A DNA stretch of 64,000 bases from UMGS1696 sp964634795 (GCA_964634795.1 CAZWLL010000003.1:21078-85077), one strand, 5' to 3'. Positions 8,992 to 19,681 are shown, numbered from the stretch's first letter. Notes: generated from the letters alone by a model not told the origin. Numbers and translations are program-made.

Positions 8992-11493
8992 ATGCAATAC
9001 GAAGGAACAGCACTGCGTGAAATATCCTTCCCTCTCGGCGGAATCGGAACAGGCTCGATCGGATTAGCCGGCAACGGACGTTTTAAGGATTGGGAAATAC
9101 GCAATCGTCCGAGCAAAGGCAGTGTCAATGGCCGTACACATGCGGCAATACGCTGCAAGGATTCCTCAGGCAAGATTTATGCGAGAGTTTTGCAGGGGGA
9201 TTATTATGACTGCAGAATGGGACAGTACAATTGCTGCTACGGTCACGGCCCTGCAGGCTCAACCATGGGTGGTTTTCCTCATTTCCGTAAGTGCGTTTTT
9301 ACGGGAGAATTTCCGTTCTGCCACATCGATCTCGCGGATGACGAATTCCCCGCATCGATAAGAATTACGGCGTATAATCCCATGATACCGCTCGACAGCA
9401 AAAACTCAAGTCTGCCCGTTGCGTTCTATACTGCGGAAATAACAAATACGGGAAGTGAAACAATGGCATTTGACACCGCATTTTCTCTCTCGAATCTTTT
9501 CCCGGGATCCGTAAATTCAATTAAGGACAACACACTTGTCTTCAGCTGCACCGCAGACCCGTCATCGCCCGACTACGGCGAATTCTGCCTCAGCTGTATA
9601 GCGGAAGAAATCAACCTGCAAAGCCATTGGTACCGCGGCGGATGGCAAGACCCGACAGTTACGTACTGGAATGAGTTCTCGTCCGGTGAGAAATTCATTC
9701 CGAGACACTATGACAACTCTGGATGGGGGGACACAGGAACGATAATGGGAACTCTCACAATCGCTCCCGGAGAAACAAAATCAGTTCAATTCATACTGAG
9801 CTGGTACGTTCCGATTTGTTATAATTACTGGTCGCCGTGCAAGGATGCCGACGGTCATGACATAACCTGGAAAAACTATTACGCCACCGTATTCGATTCG
9901 GCTTACGATGTGAATAAGTATGCGTACGAAAACCGTGAAATGCTTTACAGTCGCTCCATGGCATTCCACGATGCACTGCACAGCACAAGCCTGCCGGATT
10001 ATATTATAGACCGCGCATCTGCAAACATTTCGGTTCTTAAAACCGCCACCTCAACGCGTCTCGAGGACGGCTCATTCTGGGGCTGGGAAGGACTCAACGA
10101 ATCAACAGGTTCATGTGAAGGTACTTGTCAGCACGTTTGGAACTATGCATACGCTATGTGCTACCTGTTCCCCGATCTCGAACGCTCTATACGTGATCTC
10201 GAGCTGACATACGGCACATATCCGACAGGCGAGACGGATTTCCGTATGAAGCTCCCTCTCGGACGCGAAAAGGACAAATTCCGTGCCTGTGTTGACGGAC
10301 AGATGGGTACCGTCATGAAAATCTACCGCGACTGGAAGCTGACAGGCAACAGTGACTGGCTGCGCAAATACTGGAATACCATCAAGAAAATTATTTCCTA
10401 CGCGTGGAGTACCGACAACGCCGACGCTTGGGACAGAAATCATGACGGTGTGCTCGAGGGCAGACAGCATCACACACTCGACATGGAGCTGTTCGGTCCT
10501 TCATCATGGCTTGAAGGTTTTTATCTCGGAGCATTAAAGGCAGGAGCCGAAATGGCCGCATATCTCGGCGACACGGATGCAGAAGCCGAATATTCAGACC
10601 TGTTCAAAAAAGGCTACGAATACACGAAAGACAATCTTTTCAACGGAAAGTATTTCATCCAAAAGGTTAATCTCAGGGATCGCTCCATACTTGAGCCGTT
10701 CGGTGCCGAATCTTATTGGAACGACGAAACAGGCGAAATCAAGTACCAAATAGGTGAAGGTTCTTCCATAGATCAGCTTTGCGCTCAGTGGCATGCCGAC
10801 CTATCCGGTCTCGGAAATCTTTTCGATCCAACCGAATCCCATATCGCGATGGAAAACTTATTTAAAAACAACTTCCATTCTTCAGTACGCGATGTCGTAA
10901 ATCCGTGGCGTATCTTCTCCATGGACGATGAGGGCGGTGCGCAAATATGTGTTTATCCCGACAACGCATACAAGCCGAAAATACCCGTTCCTTACTGTGA
11001 AGAGACAATGACAGGCTTTGAATATCAGCTTGCGGGACTTCTTGTCGGAAACGGATACATTGGCGAAGGTTTTACTATTGTCAAAGCTCTTCATGATCGA
11101 TTCAACGGCATATGGCGCAATCCGTTCAACGAACTCGAATGCGGAAACAACTACGCGCGCTCCATGGCAAGCTTTGCGTTATATCCCATCTGTGCGGGAT
11201 TCAAATATGACATGCCGCACGGCATGATCGGATTTAATCCAGTACTTTCAGATATACCGTATAAGACATTCTTCGGGCTCGGCACATGCTGGGGTACCTT
11301 CACAAAAGATAAGGACAGCAGTACAATAAAGCTGACCGAGGGCAGTCTTACCGTTCAAACGCTTTCTCTGCCGTATATGAGCAAAATAAGCTCAGTAACG
11401 GCTGACGGCATAAGTGTACCGTATACATTCGACGGAACATCGATTTCTTTCGATAAGCCGATATGCGTACACAGCGAAATTATCGTAAAATAA
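8992..11493 (+). CDS. GH116 / DUF608-type beta-glucosidase-like enzyme
   Basis: 833 residues from ATG 8992; AGAGGTG lies just upstream, and the earlier in-frame ATG at 8956 is inside the -10 box. The N-terminus FPLGGIGTGSIGLAGNGRFKDWEIRNRP is... typical of the non-lysosomal glucosylceramidase (GBA2-like) N-terminal domain; the alpha-barrel part contains CEGTCQHVWNY (Glu376) and HHTLDMELFGPSSW (Asp497). These two acidic residues are candidates for nucleophile and acid/base, but I could not align them. No signal peptide, so an intracellular glycosidase. Family members cleave beta-glucosides, some beta-xylosides or N-acetylglucosaminides. It is monocistronic, with its own promoter and a strong terminator. 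Confidence 0.85.
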   Translation: MQYEGTALREISFPLGGIGTGSIGLAGNGRFKDWEIRNRPSKGSVNGRTHAAIRCKDSSGKIYARVLQGDYYDCRMGQYNCCYGHGPAGSTMGGFPHFRKCVFTGEFPFCHIDLADDEFPASIRITAYNPMIPLDSKNSSLPVAFYTAEITNTGSETMAFDTAFSLSNLFPGSVNSIKDNTLVFSCTADPSSPDYGEFCLSCIAEEINLQSHWYRGGWQDPTVTYWNEFSSGEKFIPRHYDNSGWGDTGTIMGTLTIAPGETKSVQFILSWYVPICYNYWSPCKDADGHDITWKNYYATVFDSAYDVNKYAYENREMLYSRSMAFHDALHSTSLPDYIIDRASANISVLKTATSTRLEDGSFWGWEGLNESTGSCEGTCQHVWNYAYAMCYLFPDLERSIRDLELTYGTYPTGETDFRMKLPLGREKDKFRACVDGQMGTVMKIYRDWKLTGNSDWLRKYWNTIKKIISYAWSTDNADAWDRNHDGVLEGRQHHTLDMELFGPSSWLEGFYLGALKAGAEMAAYLGDTDAEAEYSDLFKKGYEYTKDNLFNGKYFIQKVNLRDRSILEPFGAESYWNDETGEIKYQIGEGSSIDQLCAQWHADLSGLGNLFDPTESHIAMENLFKNNFHSSVRDVVNPWRIFSMDDEGGAQICVYPDNAYKPKIPVPYCEETMTGFEYQLAGLLVGNGYIGEGFTIVKALHDRFNGIWRNPFNELECGNNYARSMASFALYPICAGFKYDMPHGMIGFNPVLSDIPYKTFFGLGTCWGTFTKDKDSSTIKLTEGSLTVQTLSLPYMSKISSVTADGISVPYTFDGTSISFDKPICVHSEIIVK

Positions 11494-11513
11494 AATTTAA
11501 GCTAATAAATCAC

Positions 11514-11550
11514 AAAATGGGCTGCGGCAAATTTGCCGCAGCCCATTTTT
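11514..11550. terminator. Strong bidirectional terminator
   Basis: Near-perfect hairpin of about 17 bp, AAAATGGGCTGCGGCAA and its complement, with A and T runs on the two sides. It separates the convergent GH116 and GH29 genes. Confidence 0.9.
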
Positions 11551-11632
11551 ATGTGCGTATGAAGATTAAGCGAGGATAAACTTCGGCTTGGCAGTATCAG
11601 ACAACCGCCTCGCTACAAGGTTAGGTTATAGT

Positions 11633-12865
11633 TTATCCTTTTGTATTGTGAGCGGTAATACGGGTAATCTTATATTCTCCTACCGAATCCGTAACCTTTA
11701 CCTTGAAGCCTTTTGCATATACTGCGGGGAATGTACATATTGCCTTATGACCGATTACATATCCTTCGTAAACCAATATGTCACCTGCATACGGAATATC
11801 GGCGGCATAAACCTGATACTTTTTAACGCCTTCGCCTTCAGTCAAATCCTCCGACAAGATAACGGCATCCGCAAGCTGATGTTCGGAGAAAGTAATCGAA
11901 TGTGTATCTCCGTCGCTCTTGATTTCGGATGACTCAAGCGGATGTCCGAAGCGTTTGCGAATCTCCTCGCCGAACTCGGTGAGTCTTGCGGCGTCCTTTT
12001 CGGGAAGCAGACCTTCATGTGTCGGGCCGATATTCAAAAGAAGATTTGCACCGCGTCCGACAGACATGCAGTAAAGTCCCATAAGCTCTTCAAGTGAACG
12101 TATCTGATCCTCGTTATCCTCACAGTCGAACCATGTTCCGCGGCGCATCATGGTATCGCACTCCGCAGGTATAAACATGTCTCCCGCGCAGTCCTTATTT
12201 TCTTTAAGCGAAACACGCCAAGTGTCCATAATGTATGTGTACGGAAGCGGAACTACTCCTCCTTCATTTCCAACCCAACGTGTATTGGGATCCCACATAC
12301 CGAAGATGAGAATATCGGGCTGAATCGAACGAATGGTACGAATAATGCGCAGGCGATCCCACTCGTGCTTATCCGAGCCGCATCCGTCGAACCAAAGATA
12401 GTCTATCTTTCCGTAATTTGTCAAAAGCTCCGTAATCTGTCCGATGAAATAATCATCGTAGTTCATTTCATCGAACTTGCTTAAATCACGCTGTGCGGGA
12501 GAATAATAGAAGCCTACCTTCATGTCAAGCTCATGGCACGCGTCTGTGAACTCACGCACAACATCTCCCTGACCGTTTTTCCATGGTGTGTTTTTTACAC
12601 TGTAGTCACCGTATGCGGTCGGCCAGTTTGCAAAACCGTCATGGTGCTTACAGGTCATGATGGCATAGGTCATGCCCGCATCCTTACATGTGCGCAGCCA
12701 TGACTTGCAATCGAGCTTTTCGGGGTTGAATGCAGCTGCGTCCATATCACGTGTATCCCAATCGCGGTAGCCTTTGTAGAAAGCACGCAGACCGAAATGG
12801 AAAAATGCACCGAATTCCCAGTCAAGAAACGCAAGCTGTTCTTTTGTTGGTTTGCAGTTTGTCAT
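11633..12865 (-). CDS. GH29 alpha-L-fucosidase
   Basis: 410 residues, no signal peptide. Seen: FGLRAF near the N-terminus, KHHDGFANWPTAY at 73-85, and YLWFDG with the likely nucleophile Asp160, all GH29 hallmarks; a beta-rich C-terminal domain follows after about residue 320. Family reaction: retaining release of alpha-linked L-fucose, for example from mucin or milk glycans. ATG has AAAAGGAG upstream. It lies 121 bases after the metallophosphatase gene on the same strand and may be the last gene of that run. The acid/base residue varies in GH29 and I did not assign it. Confidence 0.9.
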   Translation of the reverse strand: MTNCKPTKEQLAFLDWEFGAFFHFGLRAFYKGYRDWDTRDMDAAAFNPEKLDCKSWLRTCKDAGMTYAIMTCKHHDGFANWPTAYGDYSVKNTPWKNGQGDVVREFTDACHELDMKVGFYYSPAQRDLSKFDEMNYDDYFIGQITELLTNYGKIDYLWFDGCGSDKHEWDRLRIIRTIRSIQPDILIFGMWDPNTRWVGNEGGVVPLPYTYIMDTWRVSLKENKDCAGDMFIPAECDTMMRRGTWFDCEDNEDQIRSLEELMGLYCMSVGRGANLLLNIGPTHEGLLPEKDAARLTEFGEEIRKRFGHPLESSEIKSDGDTHSITFSEHQLADAVILSEDLTEGEGVKKYQVYAADIPYAGDILVYEGYVIGHKAICTFPAVYAKGFKVKVTDSVGEYKITRITAHNTKG

Positions 12866-12985
12866 ACAATACTCCTTTTATATAAAAGATTTTGGAAATA
12901 CAATATAAGGCTATGAATCATTTAACTTTCTCAGGTATTCACTTCTTAATTTTCGCATTCAACGAACATCTGCGGTATTCTGTTT

Positions 12986-14104
12986 TTAAAAATCCAATTT
13001 TTCGGTAATGTCTCCGCCGCTTACAATCGCGGCATATCTTTCATTGCCTTTTTTGATTACGGCTCCGCCGGTATACAGAGTCTTTCCGTTTTCTTCGTGA
13101 ACAGGAATCGACATAACCGCTGTGGGAAAATCGGAGTCTCTGTAGCCTTCGGAATGAGGCGCAATGAAATAAGCATCATGCATATGTCCGCATACCAGAA
13201 GATCTGTCTTCATTTCGGACAAAATGCGTGTCCATTTTTCGTAATACTCTCCGCCGACATCAAACGGGAACTCAAAGTGTTCTACAAACGGCACATGGCA
13301 AAGCGCTATACGCGAGGTAACGCCCGGGGCATTCCACTCGTTTTCTGCATCGGCAAGCACAGATTCAAGATATGCGGTTTCACGGCGTCTGAAATTATCA
13401 AAGTAAATCGTTCCGCCGTATTCTACATTCTTGTCGTATTTATCCTCGCCGCAGTCAAGAACAATTCCCCAAAGTCCGCCGAGTCTGAATGTGTAGAAGG
13501 TTTCTCTTCTGCCGCCGCGGAAGGCTGTCGGAATATAGTCGGGAAGGATTTCTGACGCGTCTCCTCTTGTGTCGTGATTTCCGCGCGAATACAGTACGGG
13601 GCGTGTGCCGTGTACCGATTCACCTGCCAGAGCAAATGAAACGTCAAAGCATTCTATCGTAGCCGATGAGTCGTTAATATCACCGTTCAAAACGAGTATG
13701 TCTGCATCCTTGCCGCCGTGTGATTCGACAAATTTCCTATACGCTTCCAGCGGAACATCTACGGCACCGTGTGTATCCGCAAACTGGAAAAGTGTGAAAT
13801 CGTCTCCCTCGCACGGATAGAACTTATACTCATCGCGTACAACCTCTTCTCCCTTCGGATAATACGGCGGCTTCTCCTTATATTCGACAAATACTACAGT
13901 GTAGCACTTCTTTTCATCGAGAACAACACCCGGAACACAGATTTTGTGAACCGTGCCGTACTTCAAAAGTCCGCACTCTTCATCGGTGTATCTTACACCG
14001 TCGATTTCAATCCATCCTATTCCTTTAGTTACGGTACGGAAAATTATCTGATAATCCTTTCCTACTCGAAATACAGAAGGATCGTACAATAAATTTTTAT
14101 TCAT
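12986..14104 (-). CDS. Calcineurin-like metallophosphoesterase
   Basis: 372 residues from ATG 14104, preceded by AAAGGG; an in-frame GTG at 14119 is less likely because it lies at the ribosome site. Metal-binding motifs in order: FADTHG, NGDIND, RGNHDTRG, LCHVPF and CGHMHD, the standard metallophosphoesterase set. An N-terminal 90-residue beta-type region resembles the leader domain of purple-acid-phosphatase-like proteins. No signal peptide. Substrate unknown. It is 32 bases from the AI-2E transporter gene upstream, so probably co-transcribed with it. Confidence 0.85.
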   Translation of the reverse strand: MNKNLLYDPSVFRVGKDYQIIFRTVTKGIGWIEIDGVRYTDEECGLLKYGTVHKICVPGVVLDEKKCYTVVFVEYKEKPPYYPKGEEVVRDEYKFYPCEGDDFTLFQFADTHGAVDVPLEAYRKFVESHGGKDADILVLNGDINDSSATIECFDVSFALAGESVHGTRPVLYSRGNHDTRGDASEILPDYIPTAFRGGRRETFYTFRLGGLWGIVLDCGEDKYDKNVEYGGTIYFDNFRRRETAYLESVLADAENEWNAPGVTSRIALCHVPFVEHFEFPFDVGGEYYEKWTRILSEMKTDLLVCGHMHDAYFIAPHSEGYRDSDFPTAVMSIPVHEENGKTLYTGGAVIKKGNERYAAIVSGGDITEKLDF

Positions 14105-14136
14105 ATTTTTCCCTTTCACGAATAATATATCTTATT

Positions 14137-15465
14137 TTATTTTTTATCGGTTGTCATTTCATTGTCTGCCTGTGCATCGACTGTAACTGTCTGCACAGCC
14201 GACATGTGTTCCGATGTATCTTCTTTCGGGAGGAAAATCGGCTCGGTGTCAAAATCTCTGCGAGGCGGATCGTCATAATAATAATCCAAAGAAACAGGCA
14301 CATTCTTTTTAAGCAGCTTTTCATCGGTTTTCTGTTTAACAAGTGCGCAGATAACCGCAGCCGCCGGAACACCGAGTATCATACCGGCCACTCCGAAAAA
14401 GCCTCCGCCTATCATAATGGCAATAAGCACGGCAAGTGATGTAAGTCCTGTAGAACTGCCGAGAATTTTCGGGCCTATGACGTTTCCGTCAAGCTGCTGA
14501 ATGATAAAAATCATAAGGACAAACCACACTGTCATTTTAGGCTCTGCGATAAACATTATAAAAGCACTCGGAATTGCGCCTATAAACGGGCCGAAGAACG
14601 GAATAACATTTGTTATGCCGACTATCACGCTGATCAGAGGAGTAAACGGCATTCCGATTATCGACATGACGATAAATGTCAGCACACCTATTATAATCGA
14701 GTCTATGATTTTTCCGATTACAAATCCGCCGAAGGTCTTGTCCGTAAAACGCACAAGGTTAATCAAATTCACATAGTGACGTCTGTTTAAGACAGCGGAA
14801 AGAATCTTTTTTGTTTTTGCAGCCAACCGTTCCTTAGACGACAAAAGATATATAGCCACGATAAATCCGATAAGAGCGTTTTTAACCTCGATTACAAAGC
14901 TTCCCGCATATGATATCAGATATTTCGCTCCCTGCTCAAGATATCCGTAAAAGCCAGATATAAAGCCTTTGATATCTGTGGTTAATTCGTTCACATCGAG
15001 AAATTCCGACAGATTTTCATATTGTCCGTTAAAGAGCGGAAAATCACGAATTATTTTATCGGCAAGATTCTGTGCTGCCGAGACGTAATTGTTTATCTGA
15101 CTTTCAAGCTCCACAAAGCTGTTTCCCACCTGCGGAATAATCAGCACTACAATAACCGTTACGATAAGCAGAAACAACAGCATAGTCAACATAACCGCGA
15201 GCGGACGCTTAATCTTTTTTCCGAACGCGGAGTCTTCTTTAAAGCGAAGCAGCTTTCGTTCGCAAAATCTCATAAACGGAAGCATAATATACGCAATCAC
15301 ACATCCGTATATCAGCGGAGATAATACGGAAATCAGTTTATCAATCCATTCGCTCAAACGGGACGAATCAGTCATTACAAAGTAAAATAATATTCCGCAG
15401 ATAACGGTAAGCACAGCACACAAAAATATCTGCACATATTTCTTGTTTTTCAAAAAGTCCTGCAT
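14137..15465 (-). CDS. AI-2E family (PerM/TqsA-like) membrane transporter
   Basis: 442 residues with an N-terminal hydrophobic pair, a large non-membrane segment at about 110-200, and a C-terminal helix bundle ending in GGGFFGVAGMILGVPAAAVICAL, typical of the AI-2E transporter family. The motif ITNVIPFFGPFIGAIPSA is also characteristic. The last 50 residues are hydrophilic and acidic. Family members export small molecules or act as Na+/H+ antiporters; the specific substrate is unknown. Start ATG has AAGGGAG five bases upstream. It follows the helicase gene by 64 bases. Confidence 0.88.
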   Translation of the reverse strand: MQDFLKNKKYVQIFLCAVLTVICGILFYFVMTDSSRLSEWIDKLISVLSPLIYGCVIAYIMLPFMRFCERKLLRFKEDSAFGKKIKRPLAVMLTMLLFLLIVTVIVVLIIPQVGNSFVELESQINNYVSAAQNLADKIIRDFPLFNGQYENLSEFLDVNELTTDIKGFISGFYGYLEQGAKYLISYAGSFVIEVKNALIGFIVAIYLLSSKERLAAKTKKILSAVLNRRHYVNLINLVRFTDKTFGGFVIGKIIDSIIIGVLTFIVMSIIGMPFTPLISVIVGITNVIPFFGPFIGAIPSAFIMFIAEPKMTVWFVLMIFIIQQLDGNVIGPKILGSSTGLTSLAVLIAIMIGGGFFGVAGMILGVPAAAVICALVKQKTDEKLLKKNVPVSLDYYYDDPPRRDFDTEPIFLPKEDTSEHMSAVQTVTVDAQADNEMTTDKK

Positions 15466-15529
15466 ATATACTCCCTTCGACTGTTAATTTCAAACCTCAA
15501 AATCGCTGTAATCACATTGTAATTCGCTG

Positions 15530-18475
15530 TCAATATTTAAGCGGGGGATCAATCATATCGAATGCGTCAAGCAGTGCGCTTTCTTTGGTAGGATGGGAAG
15601 CAGAAAAGATATTTCTGCATACGGATTTATAATACCCCGGCTTGAATCTGTCCTTTACGAGAGTTATAATTTCCCCCTTATATTTGAAATACTCGTTTCC
15701 GTTTTTGCTTTTCTTCAGCTTGGATGAAAGAAAAGTCGTTTGTCTTCCCTGCCTGTTTTTAAACGCCGTTTCTCTTTCTCTTGCCGCTTCAATGTCGCCT
15801 TCCATTTTTCCCGCGCAAACGCATCCGGCTCCTATTTTGCGAGGAAAATCGTTGTGCTCCATAATATGAACATAGCGTATAATCTGGTATCCGCACATTC
15901 TGCAGGTTCCGACAGGGTAACCGAGATCTACCACTCCGACGCATTTCCATCCCGTATGAGGGACATCGTCCCTTTTCCACAGATTTTCTTCACCTAAATC
16001 TATGGTTTTCAGCCACTCGGCATTGCGGTATTTTTCGGGAAGCTCGTTTTCGGCCGGGATTACAATCTCCGTCAAATCGTCATTCGCGGTTTTATCGGTG
16101 CTGTTTTCTTCATTCTCCGTTGTCTCACCGCACAAATCTGTTTTAATCTGTTCGTTTTTTTCCTTTTCGGAATAGTTCTGCTCGGGTAACAGCGACTTAT
16201 TCTGAGCTTCACTTGAACTCGGAATTATTTTCTCCGTATTTTCGGGCATCGGAGACTCATTCTTTTTGTTATTATCAGCCGCGGAGGATTCGGAGGCTGC
16301 CTGCAAAGCCTTTTCTTTCATTTCGGCTACACTTTGCCATTTATCGAAATCGTAATCCATTCCGACAGGCTTTATATCGGATACCTTATCGAATTTAATA
16401 TTGTAAACCGCTCTTTTTTCATCTATCCCGACTATTTCGCCATGTCCGAATATCGGATGGTTCACCTCGCTGCCGACTGCAAGCTCTTTTTGCTGAAGGA
16501 CGCTTTTATCCGCCGATTGCGAATCGTTTCTCAGCTCCTTCGGTATTTCTCCGATACGTCTGTAGTTATCCTCACCGATTTCGTATATAAATCTCGACGG
16601 ACGCTTTTTGCTGCCCGCACGCGACGTCTCCCCTGTATTTCCTTCCGATTCGGTAAGATACAGCCGTTGCATTGCGCGTGTTACGGCAACAAAGCACAGC
16701 CGTCTTTCCTCTTCGATTCCCGCTTCTTTTCTCTCTTCTATCGTTCTGCCCGACGGAAAGATTCCGTCTGTCATTCCGCATACAAAGCACACGGGAAACT
16801 CAAGTCCCTTTGACGCATGTATGGTCATCAGCTTGACTCTGTCTCGCTTTTCGTCATCCGTGTCCGTTTCAGCTTTCACCGCAAGATCGGCTAAAAATTC
16901 CTCGAGCGAGTATTCTTCTCCGCGCGATCTTTCTTCTTCTGTACAGCTTCTTTTAAATTCGGCAAGGTTGTCAAGGCGTTCCATGCTTCCGTTTTCGCGT
17001 ATGTACTGCTCATATCCGGATTTATCCAGAATCTCGGAAACAACCTCGGCAATTGTCAATTTGCGATACTCCGAACGCATTTTTTCTATAAGAAGCACCA
17101 GTGCCTCAACCGATGACCGTTTAAACTCGGGAATATTAATATTGTCACGAAGAGCCTCGTAATAAGAAATATTCGCGCTCTCCGCAATCATCTTCAGCTT
17201 TTCGAGCTTGGTTTATCCGAACATCCTCTTCGGTGTGTTGACTATTCTCTCGAACGCCTCGTTATCATTCGAAACGATTAGCTTAAGGTAAGCAATGCAG
17301 TCCCGTATTTCCATCCTGTCGTAAAACCTTACACTGCCGTAAAGCTCATACGGAACAGATGCCGCGGTCAACGCCTGCTCGGCAAAGCGTGAAAGAAATC
17401 CCGAGCGGTATAATATTGCGATGTCACGGTATTTATATCCGTCTTCCCGAACGAGCCTTTTAATTTCGTCTGCTATCCATTTGCCTTCCGCCTTCTCGCT
17501 TTTCGAGTGAAGGCAAACTACATCCGCTCCGATATTGTCGACTGTATATAAATCCTTCGGAACCCTGTTTTTGTTTTTTTCGATAAGTGTATTCGCACAG
17601 CGGAGAATATTTTCCGTTGAACGGTAATTTCGATTTAAAATTACGGTGTGGCAATTCGGAAATGTTTTATCGAAATCCACCAAGATTGACATATCCGCTC
17701 CGCGCCACTCGTATATATTCTGATCGGGATCGCCTACAACAAACAGATTCTTATGCTTTGCCGACAGCATGGATATAAGGCGAAGCTCCCGCTTTGACGA
17801 GTCCTGGAATTCATCAACCTGGATATAATGCAGTCTGTCCTGCCATTTTTCGAGAACCTCGGGGTGTGACTCAAACAGCTGAAACGTAAAGCATATTAAA
17901 TCATCGAAATCGAGACCGAATACGTTTTTCTCGCGCTGCATATACATTCTGATGATATTTTCGTCACTTGAATCACCGTCTACAACGTTGAATTTTCCCG
18001 TAATGAACATCGAAACATATTTTGAGTCCTGCTTCAGTTCATGTACCTTTTCGAGTATTTTTTCAAAGCTTGATCTGTCAAGCTTGATTTCAAGCTCGGA
18101 ATATATTTCACTGAGAATTTTCTTTTGATCGCCTTCATCGAGTATATTAAAGTTCTGAGGATAAAACAGCCGTCCCGCGTCCTCTCTGAGCACACGCACA
18201 CAAAATCCGTGATATGTCGTTATCAATGATGTATCATAACCGTCTCCGACAAGAGAACGTACACGGCGTTTCATTTCTCCCGCCGCTTTATTCGTAAATG
18301 TGACACAAAGTATATTTCCGGGGTGAATACCTGCCGCCTCCACGAGATAGGCATAACGATGAGTCAATGTTTTAGTCTTGCCCGAGCCTGCTCCCGCGAT
18401 TATGCGTACATATCCTTCGGTACTCGCAACCGCCTCTATTTGCTTATCATTAAGTTTATCGAAAATATTGTCCAT
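15530..18475 (-). pseudogene. UvrD/PcrA-like helicase interrupted by an in-frame TAA, with extra zinc-ribbon-like C-terminus
   Basis: One frame runs 982 codons from ATG 18475 to the stop at 15530; the only break is TAA at 17213-17215, between GGA and ACC. Both halves are intact superfamily 1 helicase. Upstream half: Walker A GAGSGKT (Lys33), VDEFQDSS, GDPDQNIYEWRGAD, NYRS. Downstream half: MTIHASKGLEFP, RRLCFVAVTRA, and the UvrD C-terminal HPIFGHGEIV module. After an acidic linker comes a 150-residue domain with CRMCGYQ and GAGCVCAGK, probably zinc-binding, not part of normal UvrD. GAA to TAA (one base) would explain the stop. It could be a real nonsense mutation, a strain variant or a consensus error. 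If real, the product is a 420-residue ATPase half; a second start at ATG 17191 could give the rest. Confidence 0.85.
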
Positions 18476-18511
18476 TTGCGTGTCTCACAAATTCATTAGC
18501 TTGTTACTTCA

Positions 18512-18540
18512 ATTATACCCTACATTATCATAAATTTCAA
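18512..18540 (-). promoter_or_regulatory. Sigma-A promoter of the helicase gene
   Basis: Minus strand TTGAAA (18535-18540), 17-base spacer, TATAAT (18512-18517). About 37 bases upstream of ATG 18475. Confidence 0.75.
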
Positions 18541-18613
18541 CGATTTATTTCGATATTAGAATTATTCTTTCGATTGCTTACCATTTATTATATAATGCAT
18601 TTGAATTCGGCTT

Positions 18614-19297
18614 TCAGAACTTTTTGCTGAGCGCCGTTCCGTCCTCGAAGATAAAATTCTTTTCGTAAAGCTTTCCGAACATACCGATAAGAGGACCGTT
18701 TAAGAATGCACAGAGAATAGTACCTATGTTTACACCGCGGAAGGTGCCGAAGCCGAAGAAAACAAACGACATTACGACAGCTACCGCACAGCTTACTAAA
18801 TCATAGCAGGTTTTAAACTTCGTTATATCTTTACCCTTATCCTTGGATACCTCAGCTACAAACATTTCGTATGCGGCAGGCGGAAGCTTGGTATGGAACA
18901 TAAATGCAACAGCTACCGAGCATAACGGAAGACCGATTATGTAGTACACCACTCTCAGTATAATTCCGTCTGCGGGAAGCATGCCGAGCAGCAGCATAAA
19001 TCCGTCAAGAGCAAGTCCGTATATAATCGTTGTGACAAATGAAAGCAGATATTTAACTCTGAATCGTCTCAGTACAAGCATCATAGCGACTATAAGCAAT
19101 GCCTGAAGAACATATTCAGCCATTCCGAAAGTAAAAAAGGGGAGATATTCCGATACCTTCAAATAAACGATGTATGCGGGTGCGACTACCATTGATACTC
19201 CGAAGTCTGCAAGCGCCATAAAAGCAGTGCCGAGCGCCAGTATTATCACTCCGAGTACATATGCGGTTTCCGTATACATTACCGTTCTTTTTTTCAT
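18614..19297 (-). CDS. YczE/YitT-like integral membrane protein
   Basis: 227 residues with about five hydrophobic helices. ALGTAFMALADFGVSMVVAPAYI near the N-terminus and the general pattern match the YczE/YyaS family of membrane proteins, whose function is largely unknown. GAAAGG lies ten bases before the ATG, after an AT-rich leader with a TATAAT box but a poor -35. It is a single gene between the helicase and the divergent protease. Confidence 0.7.
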   Translation of the reverse strand: MKKRTVMYTETAYVLGVIILALGTAFMALADFGVSMVVAPAYIVYLKVSEYLPFFTFGMAEYVLQALLIVAMMLVLRRFRVKYLLSFVTTIIYGLALDGFMLLLGMLPADGIILRVVYYIIGLPLCSVAVAFMFHTKLPPAAYEMFVAEVSKDKGKDITKFKTCYDLVSCAVAVVMSFVFFGFGTFRGVNIGTILCAFLNGPLIGMFGKLYEKNFIFEDGTALSKKF

Positions 19298-19476
19298 TTT
19301 CCGTGTGCCTTTCGTTTTTTTCAGTATTTTTCTTTCATTTTATTATAATAGATGTGTTTTAATAATAAAACATGAAGCCTTTTGATTTTACTACATATTA
19401 TTCCGTCTGTCAAGCATATTTGCCGCTGTGCTATCAATTATTATATTTGTCGAACAGTATACATCACATATTTCTG

Positions 19477-19649
19477 AATATTCACTCATATCCGTATATT
19501 TATTCGCGACTTCACCGGTTATTCAGCTAATATTCACCAATCTTCAAGTTTTACAACATACTGCGCTAATATACTTTCATTTTTGTTTCAATTTTTTCAA
19601 AAAAATATTGATTTTTTAATCCTGATATGATAGTATAATCGGTGAATAT
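19477..19649 (+). promoter_or_regulatory. Putative control region of the giant protease
   Basis: The 465-base space before the protease has no gene. It holds TATAAT at 19634-19639 with TTGATT at 19608-19613 (20-base spacer, too long for a good promoter). It also has three copies of a possible half-site: AATATTCAC (19477-19485), ATATTCACC (19530-19538), and the inverted GGTGAATAT (19641-19649), which would overlap the transcription start. A regulator binding these is inference. Confidence 0.35.
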
Positions 19650-19681
19650 CAAAATCCCTTTTTGTTTGATATTTTATATCT

